Source: Salirhabdus salicampi (lineage in GTDB: Bacteria; Bacillota; Bacilli; Bacillales; Alkalibacillaceae). From it: 64,000 bases of DNA. Shown piece after piece: positions 16,988 to 27,804 of this stretch. The stretch is from assembly GCF_024259515.1 (NCBI RefSeq), contig NZ_JANBWE010000003.1, forward strand, positions 1-64,000. Direction: 5' to 3'. The number at the start of each line of letters is the position of its first letter. Within the stretch, counting starts at the first letter, position 1. A program made the position numbers and the translations under genes. Under the pieces are notes generated by a model, which had not been told where the DNA came from, did not search any database, and was given only the letters and a program-made list of their open reading frames with translations.

Positions 16988-17073
16988 TAATCTTATTATA
17001 TTTAATTGTTTGAACTTAAGACTACCTTGCTTCCCTAAAAATGTCAAGATTTATCTTAAGAATATATCGAAAT

Positions 17074-17144
17074 TGCCCCGACATGATTTGAACTCGTAAC
17101 GCACGCTTTAGAGGGCCGATGCTCAATCCTCTGAAATACGGAGC
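17074..17144 (-). pseudogene. Decayed tRNA-Arg (UCU-type) remnant
   Basis: On the minus strand a 71-base cloverleaf-like sequence runs from GCTCCGT to CGGGGCA. It keeps the acceptor pairing with one G-U pair, a D-arm relic (CAGAGGATTGAGCA), an anticodon loop CCUCUAA (would read Arg AGA) and a T-loop GAGTTCAAATC. It has about two deletions, mismatches in the anticodon and T stems, C instead of the invariant U33, and no encoded CCA. This is best read as a dead tRNA gene. It could also be a recruited RNA element of the neighbouring genes, but nothing shows that. Confidence 0.6.
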
Positions 17145-17197
17145 CATTGAGAAATCTTACTATATAAAAGAGTTGCTACATGCAAATGTATTCTACA

Positions 17198-18022
17198 TTA
17201 TTCTTTAAAGGAACTTCCAAGTTCTTCTGAACGTTCAGCAGCTCGTTTGACACATTCCACTAAAGCCTCTTGGTAATTATATTTTTGTAACGTATCCAAA
17301 CCAGCCTGCGTCGTTCCTCCTGGGCTCATAATTTTTTTTCGTAATGATGTTGGACTCTCATTCGTCACTTTCAACATTTCTGCTGCACCAAGCAACGTTT
17401 GTAATATTAATTCTTTAGACGTATCTGCTTCGAGTCCTGCTTTCTTTGCTGCTTCTTCCATCGCTTCAACGAAGTAATAGATATAAGCAGGTCCACTACC
17501 AGACAAGCCCGTCACAACGTGCATTTCATCTTCATCTACTACTGTTGTCGTACCAATCGTCTGAAATAACCTTTTTGTCTTTTCTATATGTTTATCAGTT
17601 GCGTATTTTCCAGCTGCAATCGCCGTAGCTGAATAGCCAATCGTAGCAGAGGTATTTGGCATTGCCCGAACGACTGGATTCTCTTTTTCAAGCTGAGTGG
17701 AAATGTATGAAGTGGACACTCCTGCTAACACAGATACAATTATTTGACCTTCCGTTACATAATTTTTAATAGAATGTAACGCTACTTCAATATCCTTCGG
17801 TTTTACAGAAAGGATAATAAACTCTGCTCCTTCAATCACTTCCCGTTTGTTTTGGGAGTATTTCACTCCGTATGTTGTTTGCAATGTTTGCAAGCGATCT
17901 TCTCTTGTTTTATTCGTAACATATATTTGATCACCTTTTACATATTCTTTACTTACAATACCCGAAATAATCGCTTCAGCCATAGAACCCGCTCCGATGA
18001 AGGATATTTTACTATCCGCCAT
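17198..18022 (-). CDS. proI: Pyrroline-5-carboxylate reductase
   Basis: 274-residue NAD(P)H enzyme for the last step of proline synthesis. The Rossmann start is clear (ISFIGAGSMAEAIISG), with VVRAMPNTSATIGYSATAI and the family signature LSGSGPAYIYYFVEAM and SPGGTTQAGL in the dimer-forming C-terminal half. The start codon follows AGGAGG. A T-box leader whose specifier reads as a proline codon lies upstream, with a good promoter. B. subtilis has several paralogues (ProI, ProH, ProG); the T-box control is the feature of ProI, so I use that name as the likely equivalent. Confidence 0.93.
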   Translation of the reverse strand: MADSKISFIGAGSMAEAIISGIVSKEYVKGDQIYVTNKTREDRLQTLQTTYGVKYSQNKREVIEGAEFIILSVKPKDIEVALHSIKNYVTEGQIIVSVLAGVSTSYISTQLEKENPVVRAMPNTSATIGYSATAIAAGKYATDKHIEKTKRLFQTIGTTTVVDEDEMHVVTGLSGSGPAYIYYFVEAMEEAAKKAGLEADTSKELILQTLLGAAEMLKVTNESPTSLRKKIMSPGGTTQAGLDTLQKYNYQEALVECVKRAAERSEELGSSFKE

Positions 18023-18049
18023 GCTTCTAACCTCCTATTTAATTCAAAT

Positions 18050-18290
18050 ATAAAAACCCACTCCATCCTAAAAAAGGACGGAATGGGTTGAACATCCGCG
18101 GTACCACCTTTATTGATAACACGTAATAGAAAGTACATGTTATCCTCTTATATCTGATAACGCAAGTTTTGCGTTCAGGTTTATCCCTGAAGGTTCACAG
18201 GTAGGTTTCAATAATATCGTAACGTTGGAATCTTTCAGCCGGTGGATTCCATTCTCTGGCGTTCGTTTTATTATTTACTGGCCTGATCAT
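18050..18290 (-). promoter_or_regulatory. Proline T-box leader of proI
   Basis: The T-box bulge AAGGTGGTACCGCGG (18096-18110) is followed by a terminator hairpin (AACCCATTCCGTCC / GGATGGAGTGGGTT, 18052-18090) with a uridine tail. In stem I the specifier stretch reads GAAACCTACC, with CCT (Pro) at 18203-18205 followed by the usual purine. Uncharged tRNA-Pro would favour the antiterminator and expression of proI. Confidence 0.9.
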
Positions 18291-18320
18291 TACCAATTTT
18301 ATTTATATTGATTTTTTAGT

Positions 18321-18349
18321 ATTATGCAAGTTAAACGTAATTATGTCAA
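18321..18349 (-). promoter_or_regulatory. SigA-type promoter of the proI leader
   Basis: Consensus TTGACA (18344-18349) and CATAAT (18321-18326), 17 bases apart on the minus strand. Transcription would begin near 18314, just before T-box stem I. Confidence 0.7.
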
Positions 18350-18474
18350 CAAAAACTATATGTTTTTTTTCGACAAATATTGGTGTCATATCAAAACAGC
18401 ATGTAACTACTCCGGTAACCCTTGTTGTGTTAAAATATATTTTGTCTAATTTTATCATCTTAGGGGGGAAAAGG

Positions 18475-19116
18475 ATGAAGTCCATACCTTTTATCGCAGT
18501 TGAAGGCCCTATCGGGGTTGGAAAGACTTCCTTGGCGGGCAAAATTGCTTCCCATTTTCAATATCATTTACTTGAAGAAATTGTTGAGGAAAATCCTTTT
18601 CTCGGAAAATTTTACGACAATATTGAAGAGTGGAGCTTCCAAACGGAAATGTTCTTTCTTTGCAATCGTTATAAGCAACTAGAAGACACTGAGAGCAAAT
18701 ATTTACAAAACAAGATGCCTGTTGTTTCCGACTATCATATTTCGAAAAATATGATATTTGCGAAACGGACGTTAAAAGAAAGCCAACTAAAGAAATACGA
18801 GGAGATTTATCACATATTAACTAATGATATGCCTAAACCAAATATTATGGTTTATTTACACGCTAGCTTAGATACATTATTAAATCGCATTCGTCTCCGC
18901 GGACGGGATGTAGAACAAAATATTCAAGCTAGTTATTTACAGCAACTTTCTCAAGATTATGATGCTTTCATGGAAAACTTCGAGAAAGAAAATCCTGATA
19001 TTCCGGTTTTACGATTTAACGGTGACCATTTAGATTTTATAAAGCGTGAGGAAGATTTGCAGTACATGATTAAGCAGATTGAGAACCATTTAAAAAAAGG
19101 GGAAGTTATTTCATGA
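18475..19116 (+). CDS. dgk: Deoxyguanosine kinase
   Basis: 213-residue deoxynucleoside kinase that salvages deoxyguanosine by 5' phosphorylation. The P-loop is GPIGVGKTSL near the N terminus, followed by the substrate-site segments EEIVEENPFLGKFYDNIEEW and VVSDYHISKNMIFAKRTL (a DRS-like motif reading SDYHI) and the LID-region RLRGRDVEQ. These match B. subtilis Dgk (YaaG) rather than Dck. The ATG at 18475 follows TAGGGGGGAAAAGG; an upstream ATG would add an unrelated hydrophobic stretch. It overlaps dck by four bases (ATGA), so the two are translationally coupled. Confidence 0.93.
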   Translation: MKSIPFIAVEGPIGVGKTSLAGKIASHFQYHLLEEIVEENPFLGKFYDNIEEWSFQTEMFFLCNRYKQLEDTESKYLQNKMPVVSDYHISKNMIFAKRTLKESQLKKYEEIYHILTNDMPKPNIMVYLHASLDTLLNRIRLRGRDVEQNIQASYLQQLSQDYDAFMENFEKENPDIPVLRFNGDHLDFIKREEDLQYMIKQIENHLKKGEVIS

Positions 19117-19796
19117 ATAGGAAAAACCGCTACGGTATCCCTAATGATGCAGTGATCACTATTGCCGGAACCGTAGGTGTAGGAAAGTCAACGATGACTA
19201 CAGCAATTGCCAATGCACTTCAATTTCGTACTTCATTTGAAAAGGTCGAAAACAATCCGTATTTAGATAAATTTTATTCCGATTTTCAACGCTGGAGTTT
19301 TCATTTACAAGTTTACTTTTTAGCGGAACGCTTTAAGGAACAAAAACGAATTTTTGAATATGGTGGAGGATTTGTGCAAGATCGTTCCATTTACGAAGAT
19401 ACAGGCATCTTCGCAAAAATGCACTATGAAAAAGGGACAATGTCTAAAGTGGATTATGAAACGTACACAAGTCTTTTTGATGCTATGGTAATGACACCAT
19501 ATTTCCCACATCCTGATTTATTAATCTATTTAGAAGGTTCTTTTGATGACATTGTAAAGCGTATTCAATCTAGAGGACGTCCTATGGAACAAGAAACTCC
19601 ATTAGAATACTGGGAAGAAATGTACGATAGATACCAAAACTGGATTGATAACTTTAATACTTGTCCTGTATTACGAATTAATATTGCCGAATACGACATT
19701 GTTGAAGATGAGTCGTCTCTTGAACCAATTTTAAATCGAATCGGTGAGTTCATACAAAAATCTAGAAACATTACAACAAGACAAACTACAATCTAG
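19113..19796 (+). CDS. dck: Deoxyadenosine/deoxycytidine kinase
   Basis: 227-residue deoxynucleoside kinase for deoxyadenosine and deoxycytidine salvage. Visible motifs: P-loop AGTVGVGKSTMT, KVENNPYLDKFYSDFQRWSF, the DRS motif in FVQDRSIYEDTGIFA, and the LID RIQSRGRPMEQE. It is the second gene of the dgk-dck pair that lies in the same neighbourhood in B. subtilis (yaaG-yaaF). In Bacillus these proteins can form a heterodimer in some relatives (as in Lactobacillus); whether that happens here is unknown. A terminator follows directly. Confidence 0.93.
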   Translation: MNRKNRYGIPNDAVITIAGTVGVGKSTMTTAIANALQFRTSFEKVENNPYLDKFYSDFQRWSFHLQVYFLAERFKEQKRIFEYGGGFVQDRSIYEDTGIFAKMHYEKGTMSKVDYETYTSLFDAMVMTPYFPHPDLLIYLEGSFDDIVKRIQSRGRPMEQETPLEYWEEMYDRYQNWIDNFNTCPVLRINIAEYDIVEDESSLEPILNRIGEFIQKSRNITTRQTTI

Positions 19797-19827
19797 AAAA
19801 AGAGGACGAAATGTCCTCTTTTTTATT
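19797..19827. terminator. Bidirectional terminator
   Basis: Hairpin AAAAAGAGGAC / GTCCTCTTTTTT with T runs on both strands between convergent dck and the bactofilin gene; it overlaps the end of the latter. Confidence 0.8.
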
Positions 19828-20230
19828 TTGCCTTTTCTTTATTTTCTTTTGCCTTTCCTTCTATAACGGTAATGTCAGAAACCATTTTACTTTCTCCTTC
19901 AAAAATTCCACCTTCATCGATGACAAAAGCTTTCATCTTTGCATTCCCTTTTAATTGACCCTTCGCTTCAATATGAATAGTACCGGAAGCATTTACATCC
20001 CCACAAACTGTTCCAGAAACTGTGATATTTCTTCCGTCAATATTTGCTTCTACTATCCCACCTGTACCTACAACTAAATCACCATCACAATGTATTTCCC
20101 CCAGAACTTTTCCTTCAATACGAAGACTAGCTTCCGTTTTAACATTTCCTTCAACAACAGTTCCTGCTCCTATTACTGTATCCATCGTTTCAGCAGACTG
20201 CTGGCTATTTTGACCATTTTTCGCAAACAT
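19823..20230 (-). CDS. Bactofilin
   Basis: 135-residue polymer-forming cytoskeletal protein of the bactofilin (DUF583) family. The core is a right-handed beta-helix made of short repeats (TVIGAGTVVEGNVK, LRIEGKVLGEIHCDGDLVVG, EANIDGRNITVSGTVCGDV), flanked by an unstructured N terminus rich in Q, N and S and a lysine-rich tail. Bactofilins assemble filaments near the membrane and act in cell shape or as scaffolds. The start follows GGTGGAGG; it lies 21 bases after the M23 peptidase gene, a pairing seen in several bacteria where the bactofilin positions the peptidase. Confidence 0.9.
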   Translation of the reverse strand: MFAKNGQNSQQSAETMDTVIGAGTVVEGNVKTEASLRIEGKVLGEIHCDGDLVVGTGGIVEANIDGRNITVSGTVCGDVNASGTIHIEAKGQLKGNAKMKAFVIDEGGIFEGESKMVSDITVIEGKAKENKEKAK

Positions 20231-20251
20231 ATAAAAAACCTCCACCAATGA

Positions 20252-21244
20252 TTATTCTGTTAAGACGCGACTAATAAATGTCATATATGGATATGGATCA
20301 ACTGCTCTTCCATTTTTAAATATTTCATAATGTAAATGAACTCCTGTACTTCTACCGGTCGATCCCATCGTGCCAATTTGATCTCCTACTTCAACTTTTT
20401 CGCCTTCTTCCACATGTAAGTTCGCCATGTGTGCATATCTCGTGGAAAACACAGACGAATGTTTGATTTCTACAAAGTTACCGTAGCCTCCATTTCGTCC
20501 AGCGAAAGTAACTGTTCCATCTGCTGTTGCATAAATCGGGGTACCATATCCACCACCGATATCGATTCCACTGTGTACAGCCTTTTGAAATGTAAAAGGA
20601 TCTACCCGATTTCCAAAATTCGAGGTTACTCGATACGAACTTGAAGGCCACTCAATTGGAGTTCGTGCTAACTTTTCTCTTACTGAGCTGAAATGTTCCA
20701 ATGTAGTTTCAAAGCGTTCAATTAAACTCGGAATGGTATCAATTAATTCTGAGTACTTTAACTCTAGGGCACGGTCCTTTTCCAGTCGATTAACATCTTC
20801 TTTTAGCGATATTTCATCTATACTTGTAAATTCAATTCCACCTGAAGGTCCTGCACTAGAAGTGGCTTCTATTTGTTCTGGTTGTATAGCTGCTATCATT
20901 TCTTTTAATTGCTGCTCGATTTGATCTAAATGTTGTACTTTTACATCTATTAATTCCGCTTTCTTTTCAAAGTAATGAATCTGCTCATTAGCTGATTGTA
21001 GTTCACTCGACTTTTCTTCTATACTTGATAATAATATCTCATTTTTTTCCTTTAACTTTTGAATCGCCGATTGAGAAAATGCGAAGAAAACAATGAATGC
21101 TATAAGGAAAAGAACGGATATTGATAATGTACTTTTAAACAACGATTTTCGAATATTAACTTGGCGAACTTTCTCATTCGCATCGGACATAATTAATATT
21201 GTCCAATTTTTAGTTCTTTTTTTTCGATTTTTTTTCTTTATCAT
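20252..21244 (-). CDS. Membrane-anchored M23 peptidase with coiled coil
   Basis: 330-residue peptidoglycan hydrolase. A positively charged cytoplasmic N terminus (about 35 residues) leads to one membrane segment (LSISVLFLIAFIVFFAF), a coiled coil (about 60-190), and a C-terminal LytM/M23 domain. The zinc and catalytic residues are present: H and D in HSGIDIGG, and the HLHYE motif (GVHLHYEIF). It probably cleaves cross-links in the wall from the membrane. The adjacent bactofilin gene, probably in the same operon, suggests a cell-shape module like CcmA-Csd1 of Helicobacter; that link is inference. Confidence 0.88.
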   Translation of the reverse strand: MIKKKNRKKRTKNWTILIMSDANEKVRQVNIRKSLFKSTLSISVLFLIAFIVFFAFSQSAIQKLKEKNEILLSSIEEKSSELQSANEQIHYFEKKAELIDVKVQHLDQIEQQLKEMIAAIQPEQIEATSSAGPSGGIEFTSIDEISLKEDVNRLEKDRALELKYSELIDTIPSLIERFETTLEHFSSVREKLARTPIEWPSSSYRVTSNFGNRVDPFTFQKAVHSGIDIGGGYGTPIYATADGTVTFAGRNGGYGNFVEIKHSSVFSTRYAHMANLHVEEGEKVEVGDQIGTMGSTGRSTGVHLHYEIFKNGRAVDPYPYMTFISRVLTE

Positions 21245-21387
21245 TTTTATCCCCCGACCAATGTAATCCTTTCCCTATAATTCGACAAAACGCTCTGTTT
21301 TCCTTCTAAAATTATGACAAAATAAAAAAACATCCCAATTTTAGGGATGCTTCATTTATGTTCCTTCTCCAATTATATACGCATTAA

Positions 21388-21480
21388 TGGCGGAGGAGGA
21401 GGGATTCGAACCCCCGCGGGCCGTGAAGCCCCTGTCGGTTTTCAAGACCGATCCCTTCAGCCAGACTTGGGTACTCCTCC
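21388..21480 (-). tRNA. tRNA-Ser (UGA anticodon)
   Basis: A 93-base class II tRNA on the minus strand from GGAGGAG to the encoded CCA. The acceptor arms pair (GGAGGAG / CTCCTCC), the D arm carries the usual serine features, the anticodon loop reads CUUGAAA with UGA, and there is a long variable arm typical of serine tRNAs. It lies next to serS, as trnSL-Ser1 does in B. subtilis. Confidence 0.96.
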
Positions 21481-21570
21481 GTTGACTGACACTTAAAAAA
21501 TATATCATATGAACTAAAAGTGTGCAAGTCCTATGTAAAATGTTTTATTTTTCAAAAAAATTATAGATAT

Positions 21571-21598
21571 AAGGAGAAAGGTACAAAGTACCCTCTCC

Positions 21599-21600
<2 letters not shown>
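21571..21600 (-). terminator. Hairpin at the end of serS
   Basis: Imperfect stem (AAGGAGAGGGTAC / GTACCTTTCTCCTT) spanning the serS stop codon on the minus strand; the tail is AT-rich without a clean T run, so termination is probable but not certain. Confidence 0.45.
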
Positions 21601-23105
<1,505 letters not shown>

Positions 23106-23180
23106 AAAACATAACTGTTACTATTTCCTATCATTGCTTTTATCTCATTACATTGTTTGCTATATAATATATACGTTTTT

Positions 23181-23774
23181 TTAACTCGTTGCAAGTTGCT
23201 CCTTTGAACTTTTCACCATCTGTACAAAATGTTCCATTAACCGATGGTCGTCTGTTAACTCAGGATGAAAGGCACATGCTAAATAATGGCCTTCTTGCGC
23301 AGCTACAATTTTTTCGTTATAAGTGGCTAAAACATCCGTATTGTTTCCTACGTCTAAAATGTATGGTGCCCGGATGAAAACAGCATTATGGTCATCAGCA
23401 ATATTTTTAACTTGCACATCGGCTTCAAAGCTTTCTCTTTGTCTACCAAAGGCATTACGTTCTACTTTTATATCCATTAACTGCAAATGGCCGCCTGTTT
23501 GACCGTTAATTTCTTTTGCTAAAAGTATGAGACCTGCACATGTACCGAATATCGGTTTTCCTTCATTGCCAAACTTTTGTAACTCAGAAAGGAAACCATA
23601 TTTATCAATTAAGCGACGCATTGTCGTACTTTCTCCACCAGGTAAAACAAGACCATCTATTTCTTGTAACTGTTCAGTACGTTTAACGACAACTGCCTCT
23701 GCTTCACATGCCTCAATGGAACGGACATGTTCTCTTACAGCTCCTTGAAGTCCTAATACACCTATTTTAACCAT
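23181..23774 (-). CDS. pdxT: Pyridoxal 5'-phosphate synthase glutaminase subunit
   Basis: 197-residue class I glutaminase that supplies ammonia to PdxS for making vitamin B6. The glutaminase features are visible: [12 protein letters not shown], the nucleophile cysteine in [12 protein letters not shown] (about residue 79), and the catalytic His/Glu in [10 protein letters not shown]. It lies 13 bases after pdxS, the standard pair. Length is normal (B. subtilis PdxT is 196). Confidence 0.97.
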   Translation of the reverse strand: MVKIGVLGLQGAVREHVRSIEACEAEAVVVKRTEQLQEIDGLVLPGGESTTMRRLIDKYGFLSELQKFGNEGKPIFGTCAGLILLAKEINGQTGGHLQLMDIKVERNAFGRQRESFEADVQVKNIADDHNAVFIRAPYILDVGNNTDVLATYNEKIVAAQEGHYLACAFHPELTDDHRLMEHFVQMVKSSKEQLATS

Positions 23775-23787
23775 TTATCCATTCTCC

Positions 23788-24672
23788 TTACTCACTGCGA
23801 TCTTGCATACGTTGTCCTGGAGATAATGTTGACATTTCAATACCCGGCATTGCTGTTCCAATACCTTTAGAAAGGTTAGCTATTAGTTCATAGTCTTCAT
23901 AGTGTGTTGTAGCTTCCACAATAGAACGAGCAAAGTTCGCTGGGTTATCGGATTTGAAAATTCCTGAACCTACAAATACTCCATCTGCTCCTAATTGCAT
24001 CATAAGGGCCGCATCAGCAGGCGTTGCAACACCACCTGCAGCAAAGTTTACGACTGGAAGTTTACCTTCCTCTTTAATCTGTAATAACAGCTCATATGGA
24101 GCACCATTTTCTTTTGCGTATACCATTAATTCATCATCAGAAAGACTAACGACTTCCCGAATTTGAGATTGTACTTTTCTCATATGACGTACCGCTTCTA
24201 CGATATTACCCGTTCCTGGCTCACCTTTTGTACGTAACATAGATGCACCTTCAGCAATACGACGAACTGCTTCTCCTAGGTCGCGACAACCACAAACAAA
24301 CGGTACTGTATAATCACGTTTATTTATATGAAAGATATCATCAGCAGGGGTTAATACTTCACTTTCATCAATATAGTCTACTCCCATTGCTTCAAGAACT
24401 CGTGCCTCAACAATGTGGCCAATTCTTGCTTTCGCCATAACAGGAATGGAAACAGCATTCATAACTTCTTCAACAATACCTGGATCAGCCATTCTAGCTA
24501 CCCCACCAGCTGCACGAATGTCAGAAGGTACTCGCTCTAGCGCCATTACTGCAACGGCACCTGCTTCTTCAGCAATTTTTGCCTGTTCAGCATTTACGAC
24601 ATCCATAATGACGCCGCCTTTTTGCATTTCAGCCATTCCTCTTTTTACACGTTCAGTTCCTAACTTTGACAT
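23788..24672 (-). CDS. pdxS: Pyridoxal 5'-phosphate synthase subunit PdxS
   Basis: 294-residue (beta/alpha)8 synthase that builds PLP from ribose 5-phosphate, glyceraldehyde 3-phosphate and ammonia from PdxT. The active lysines are in [12 protein letters not shown] and [19 protein letters not shown]; the phosphate loops [14 protein letters not shown] and [14 protein letters not shown] are intact. It is nearly the same length and sequence as B. subtilis PdxS. RBS AGGAATTACATC precedes the ATG, and a promoter lies just upstream. Confidence 0.98.
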   Translation of the reverse strand: MSKLGTERVKRGMAEMQKGGVIMDVVNAEQAKIAEEAGAVAVMALERVPSDIRAAGGVARMADPGIVEEVMNAVSIPVMAKARIGHIVEARVLEAMGVDYIDESEVLTPADDIFHINKRDYTVPFVCGCRDLGEAVRRIAEGASMLRTKGEPGTGNIVEAVRHMRKVQSQIREVVSLSDDELMVYAKENGAPYELLLQIKEEGKLPVVNFAAGGVATPADAALMMQLGADGVFVGSGIFKSDNPANFARSIVEATTHYEDYELIANLSKGIGTAMPGIEMSTLSPGQRMQDRSE

Positions 24673-24724
24673 GATGTAATTCCTCCAATATTCTTGATAT
24701 TCACTCTTTTTTTTATTTTAACGC

Positions 24725-24752
24725 ATTATAAGTTAATATCCTACTATCCCAA
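24725..24752 (-). promoter_or_regulatory. SigA-type promoter of pdxST
   Basis: TTGGGA (24747-24752) and TATAAT (24725-24730) on the minus strand with a 16-base spacer, about 50 bases before the pdxS start. Confidence 0.55.
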
Positions 24753-24758
24753 TCAGAA

Positions 24759-26099
24759 TTAAAAAATATTTTTTATGCCATTTACGATATTTGAAAATAA
24801 ATCAGCAAAAAAACCACCTACTGCTCGTAATGTTAGAGAGAACCAATTTGCCTTCTCAACAGAGTCGTTTACGACAATGTCTGTAACTGTTGCTGCATTT
24901 TCATATTGGTCGTTAATATATCCGAGAGACTCTTCACCAGTATATGTTACCTTCATTGTTCCAACCTTATCCCCTTTTTCCACTGGGGCAGTTAGTTCAC
25001 CCTTCTCTGTTAAAAGCTCTTCATCAAATTCGTAAACAGCTTCATAAGCATCTTCTTCGCCTTTTTTAACAAGCGTTTTAATCGGAGTTGTTGTAGATAC
25101 GGATACTTCTGATTGCTTCCCTTTTACTACTGGTAATGCCGATTGGTCTTTAATTTGGTAACCAGCAGGATAAAGTTCTTTTACTTCAAAATCACTAAAT
25201 CCGTAATCAAGCAATTTACGAGTTTCTCTGAAACGTTCAGCTTCACTACTTGTACGCATTACAACTGAAATCAGTCGTCTGCCATCACGCTCTGCTGTTC
25301 CTGTAAAGCAATAACCTGCAAGGTCCGTCCAACCAGTCTTCAAACCGTCTACTCCTTCATAACCAAAGGAGGAGTAATAGTCCCCTTCCATACCAGGTAA
25401 CATCCAGTTTAAATTTGTTTTCGTTATGCCATCTAATTCATATTGCTTCATGGAGGAATAATTTAATGCGTCTGAGTAATTGTTCACTAAATGAAAGGCC
25501 AATAGGGCTGTTGATTTTGCTGAAAGTAAATTATCTGCAGTTGGACTTGTTCCTTCTGGATAATCATTACCTAACAGACTATTTGGAATTCCTGTTGAAT
25601 TGACAAACTGAAAATCTGGTAAACCTAATTCTTCCCCTTTTTCGTTCATCATTCGGACAAATTCACCTTCAGATCCTGCAATCAGTTCTGCAAGTGCAAT
25701 TGTTGTGGCATTATCTGAGAAAATAGCCATTGCGGAATACAATTGTCTAACTGTATATTCTTTATTTTGTCTTAATCCAATTCCTGAAAACATAGGATCT
25801 GCTGAAATTCGATACGCATAATCACTAATATATGTAGTTGTATCCCAGCTAATTTCCCCTTCACTAATCGCTTCCAATACAAGATATTCTGTCATCATCT
25901 TTGTCATACTAGCCGGGGGAAGTGCGTTGTCTGCTTGTTTTTCAAATAATATTTTCCCTGTTTCTGCATCTATTAAAATGGCAGATTCTGCCTCTACATT
26001 AATAGCTGCTTCTACTTCTATAGGTTTAGGAATGAAAGAAACAACTGTTACGAAAAGCGTTAAACACGCGATAAATATTGGTTTGATGTTGTTTATCAT
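24759..26099 (-). CDS. dacA: D-alanyl-D-alanine carboxypeptidase (PBP5)
   Basis: 446-residue low-molecular-weight penicillin-binding protein that trims pentapeptides in peptidoglycan. It starts with a signal peptide (IFIACLTLFVTVVSF) and carries the three active-site motifs: SxxK in PPASMTKMM (near residue 67), SxN in FSDNATTIA, and KTG in DGLKTGWTD. The C terminus ends in an amphipathic helix (AVGGFFADLFSNIVNGIKNIF) that anchors it to the membrane. Position between guaB and pdxS is as in B. subtilis. RBS GGAGGGGAACATAG. Confidence 0.96.
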   Translation of the reverse strand: MINNIKPIFIACLTLFVTVVSFIPKPIEVEAAINVEAESAILIDAETGKILFEKQADNALPPASMTKMMTEYLVLEAISEGEISWDTTTYISDYAYRISADPMFSGIGLRQNKEYTVRQLYSAMAIFSDNATTIALAELIAGSEGEFVRMMNEKGEELGLPDFQFVNSTGIPNSLLGNDYPEGTSPTADNLLSAKSTALLAFHLVNNYSDALNYSSMKQYELDGITKTNLNWMLPGMEGDYYSSFGYEGVDGLKTGWTDLAGYCFTGTAERDGRRLISVVMRTSSEAERFRETRKLLDYGFSDFEVKELYPAGYQIKDQSALPVVKGKQSEVSVSTTTPIKTLVKKGEEDAYEAVYEFDEELLTEKGELTAPVEKGDKVGTMKVTYTGEESLGYINDQYENAATVTDIVVNDSVEKANWFSLTLRAVGGFFADLFSNIVNGIKNIF

Positions 26100-26158
26100 C
26101 TATGTTCCCCTCCGCTATTTTTTTGCCTCACGTAGGTTATTTTATCATAGGAATGTTA

Positions 26159-26198
26159 AAAAAAGTAGATAAGTAAATTTTACCTATCTACCTTTTTT
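26159..26198 (-). terminator. Terminator of guaB
   Basis: AT-rich perfect stem (AAAAAGGTAGATAGGTAAA / TTTACTTATCTACTTTTT with one G-U pair) followed by uridines on the minus strand, after the guaB stop and before dacA. Confidence 0.75.
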
Positions 26199-26206
26199 CT
26201 GTAATG

Positions 26207-27691
<1,485 letters not shown>

Positions 27692-27751
27692 TTAATTGCT
27701 TTTATGAAAATGGTTACACTATATACATATCTGATTTAAATATTTTAACCT

Positions 27752-27780
27752 ACATTACGACATTATCATTAATTTTTCAA
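27752..27780 (-). promoter_or_regulatory. SigA-type promoter of guaB
   Basis: TTGAAA (27775-27780) and TAATGT (27752-27757) on the minus strand, 17 bases apart, about 75 bases before the guaB start. It lies in the divergent guaB-yaaC region. Confidence 0.5.
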
Positions 27781-27804
27781 GCTAAATATATAAAGGTGGT
27801 CAGC

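Noticed and set aside
16860-17060. Promoter of the SAM riboswitch transcript
   Set aside because: TTGACA near 17042-17047 has only a poor -10 (TAGTCT), and TATAAT near 16993-16998 has no matching -35; I could not decide.
27705-27718. cre-like TGAAAATGGTTACA near guaB
   Set aside because: The central CG of the consensus is lost, and guaB is not known to be under CcpA; likely chance.
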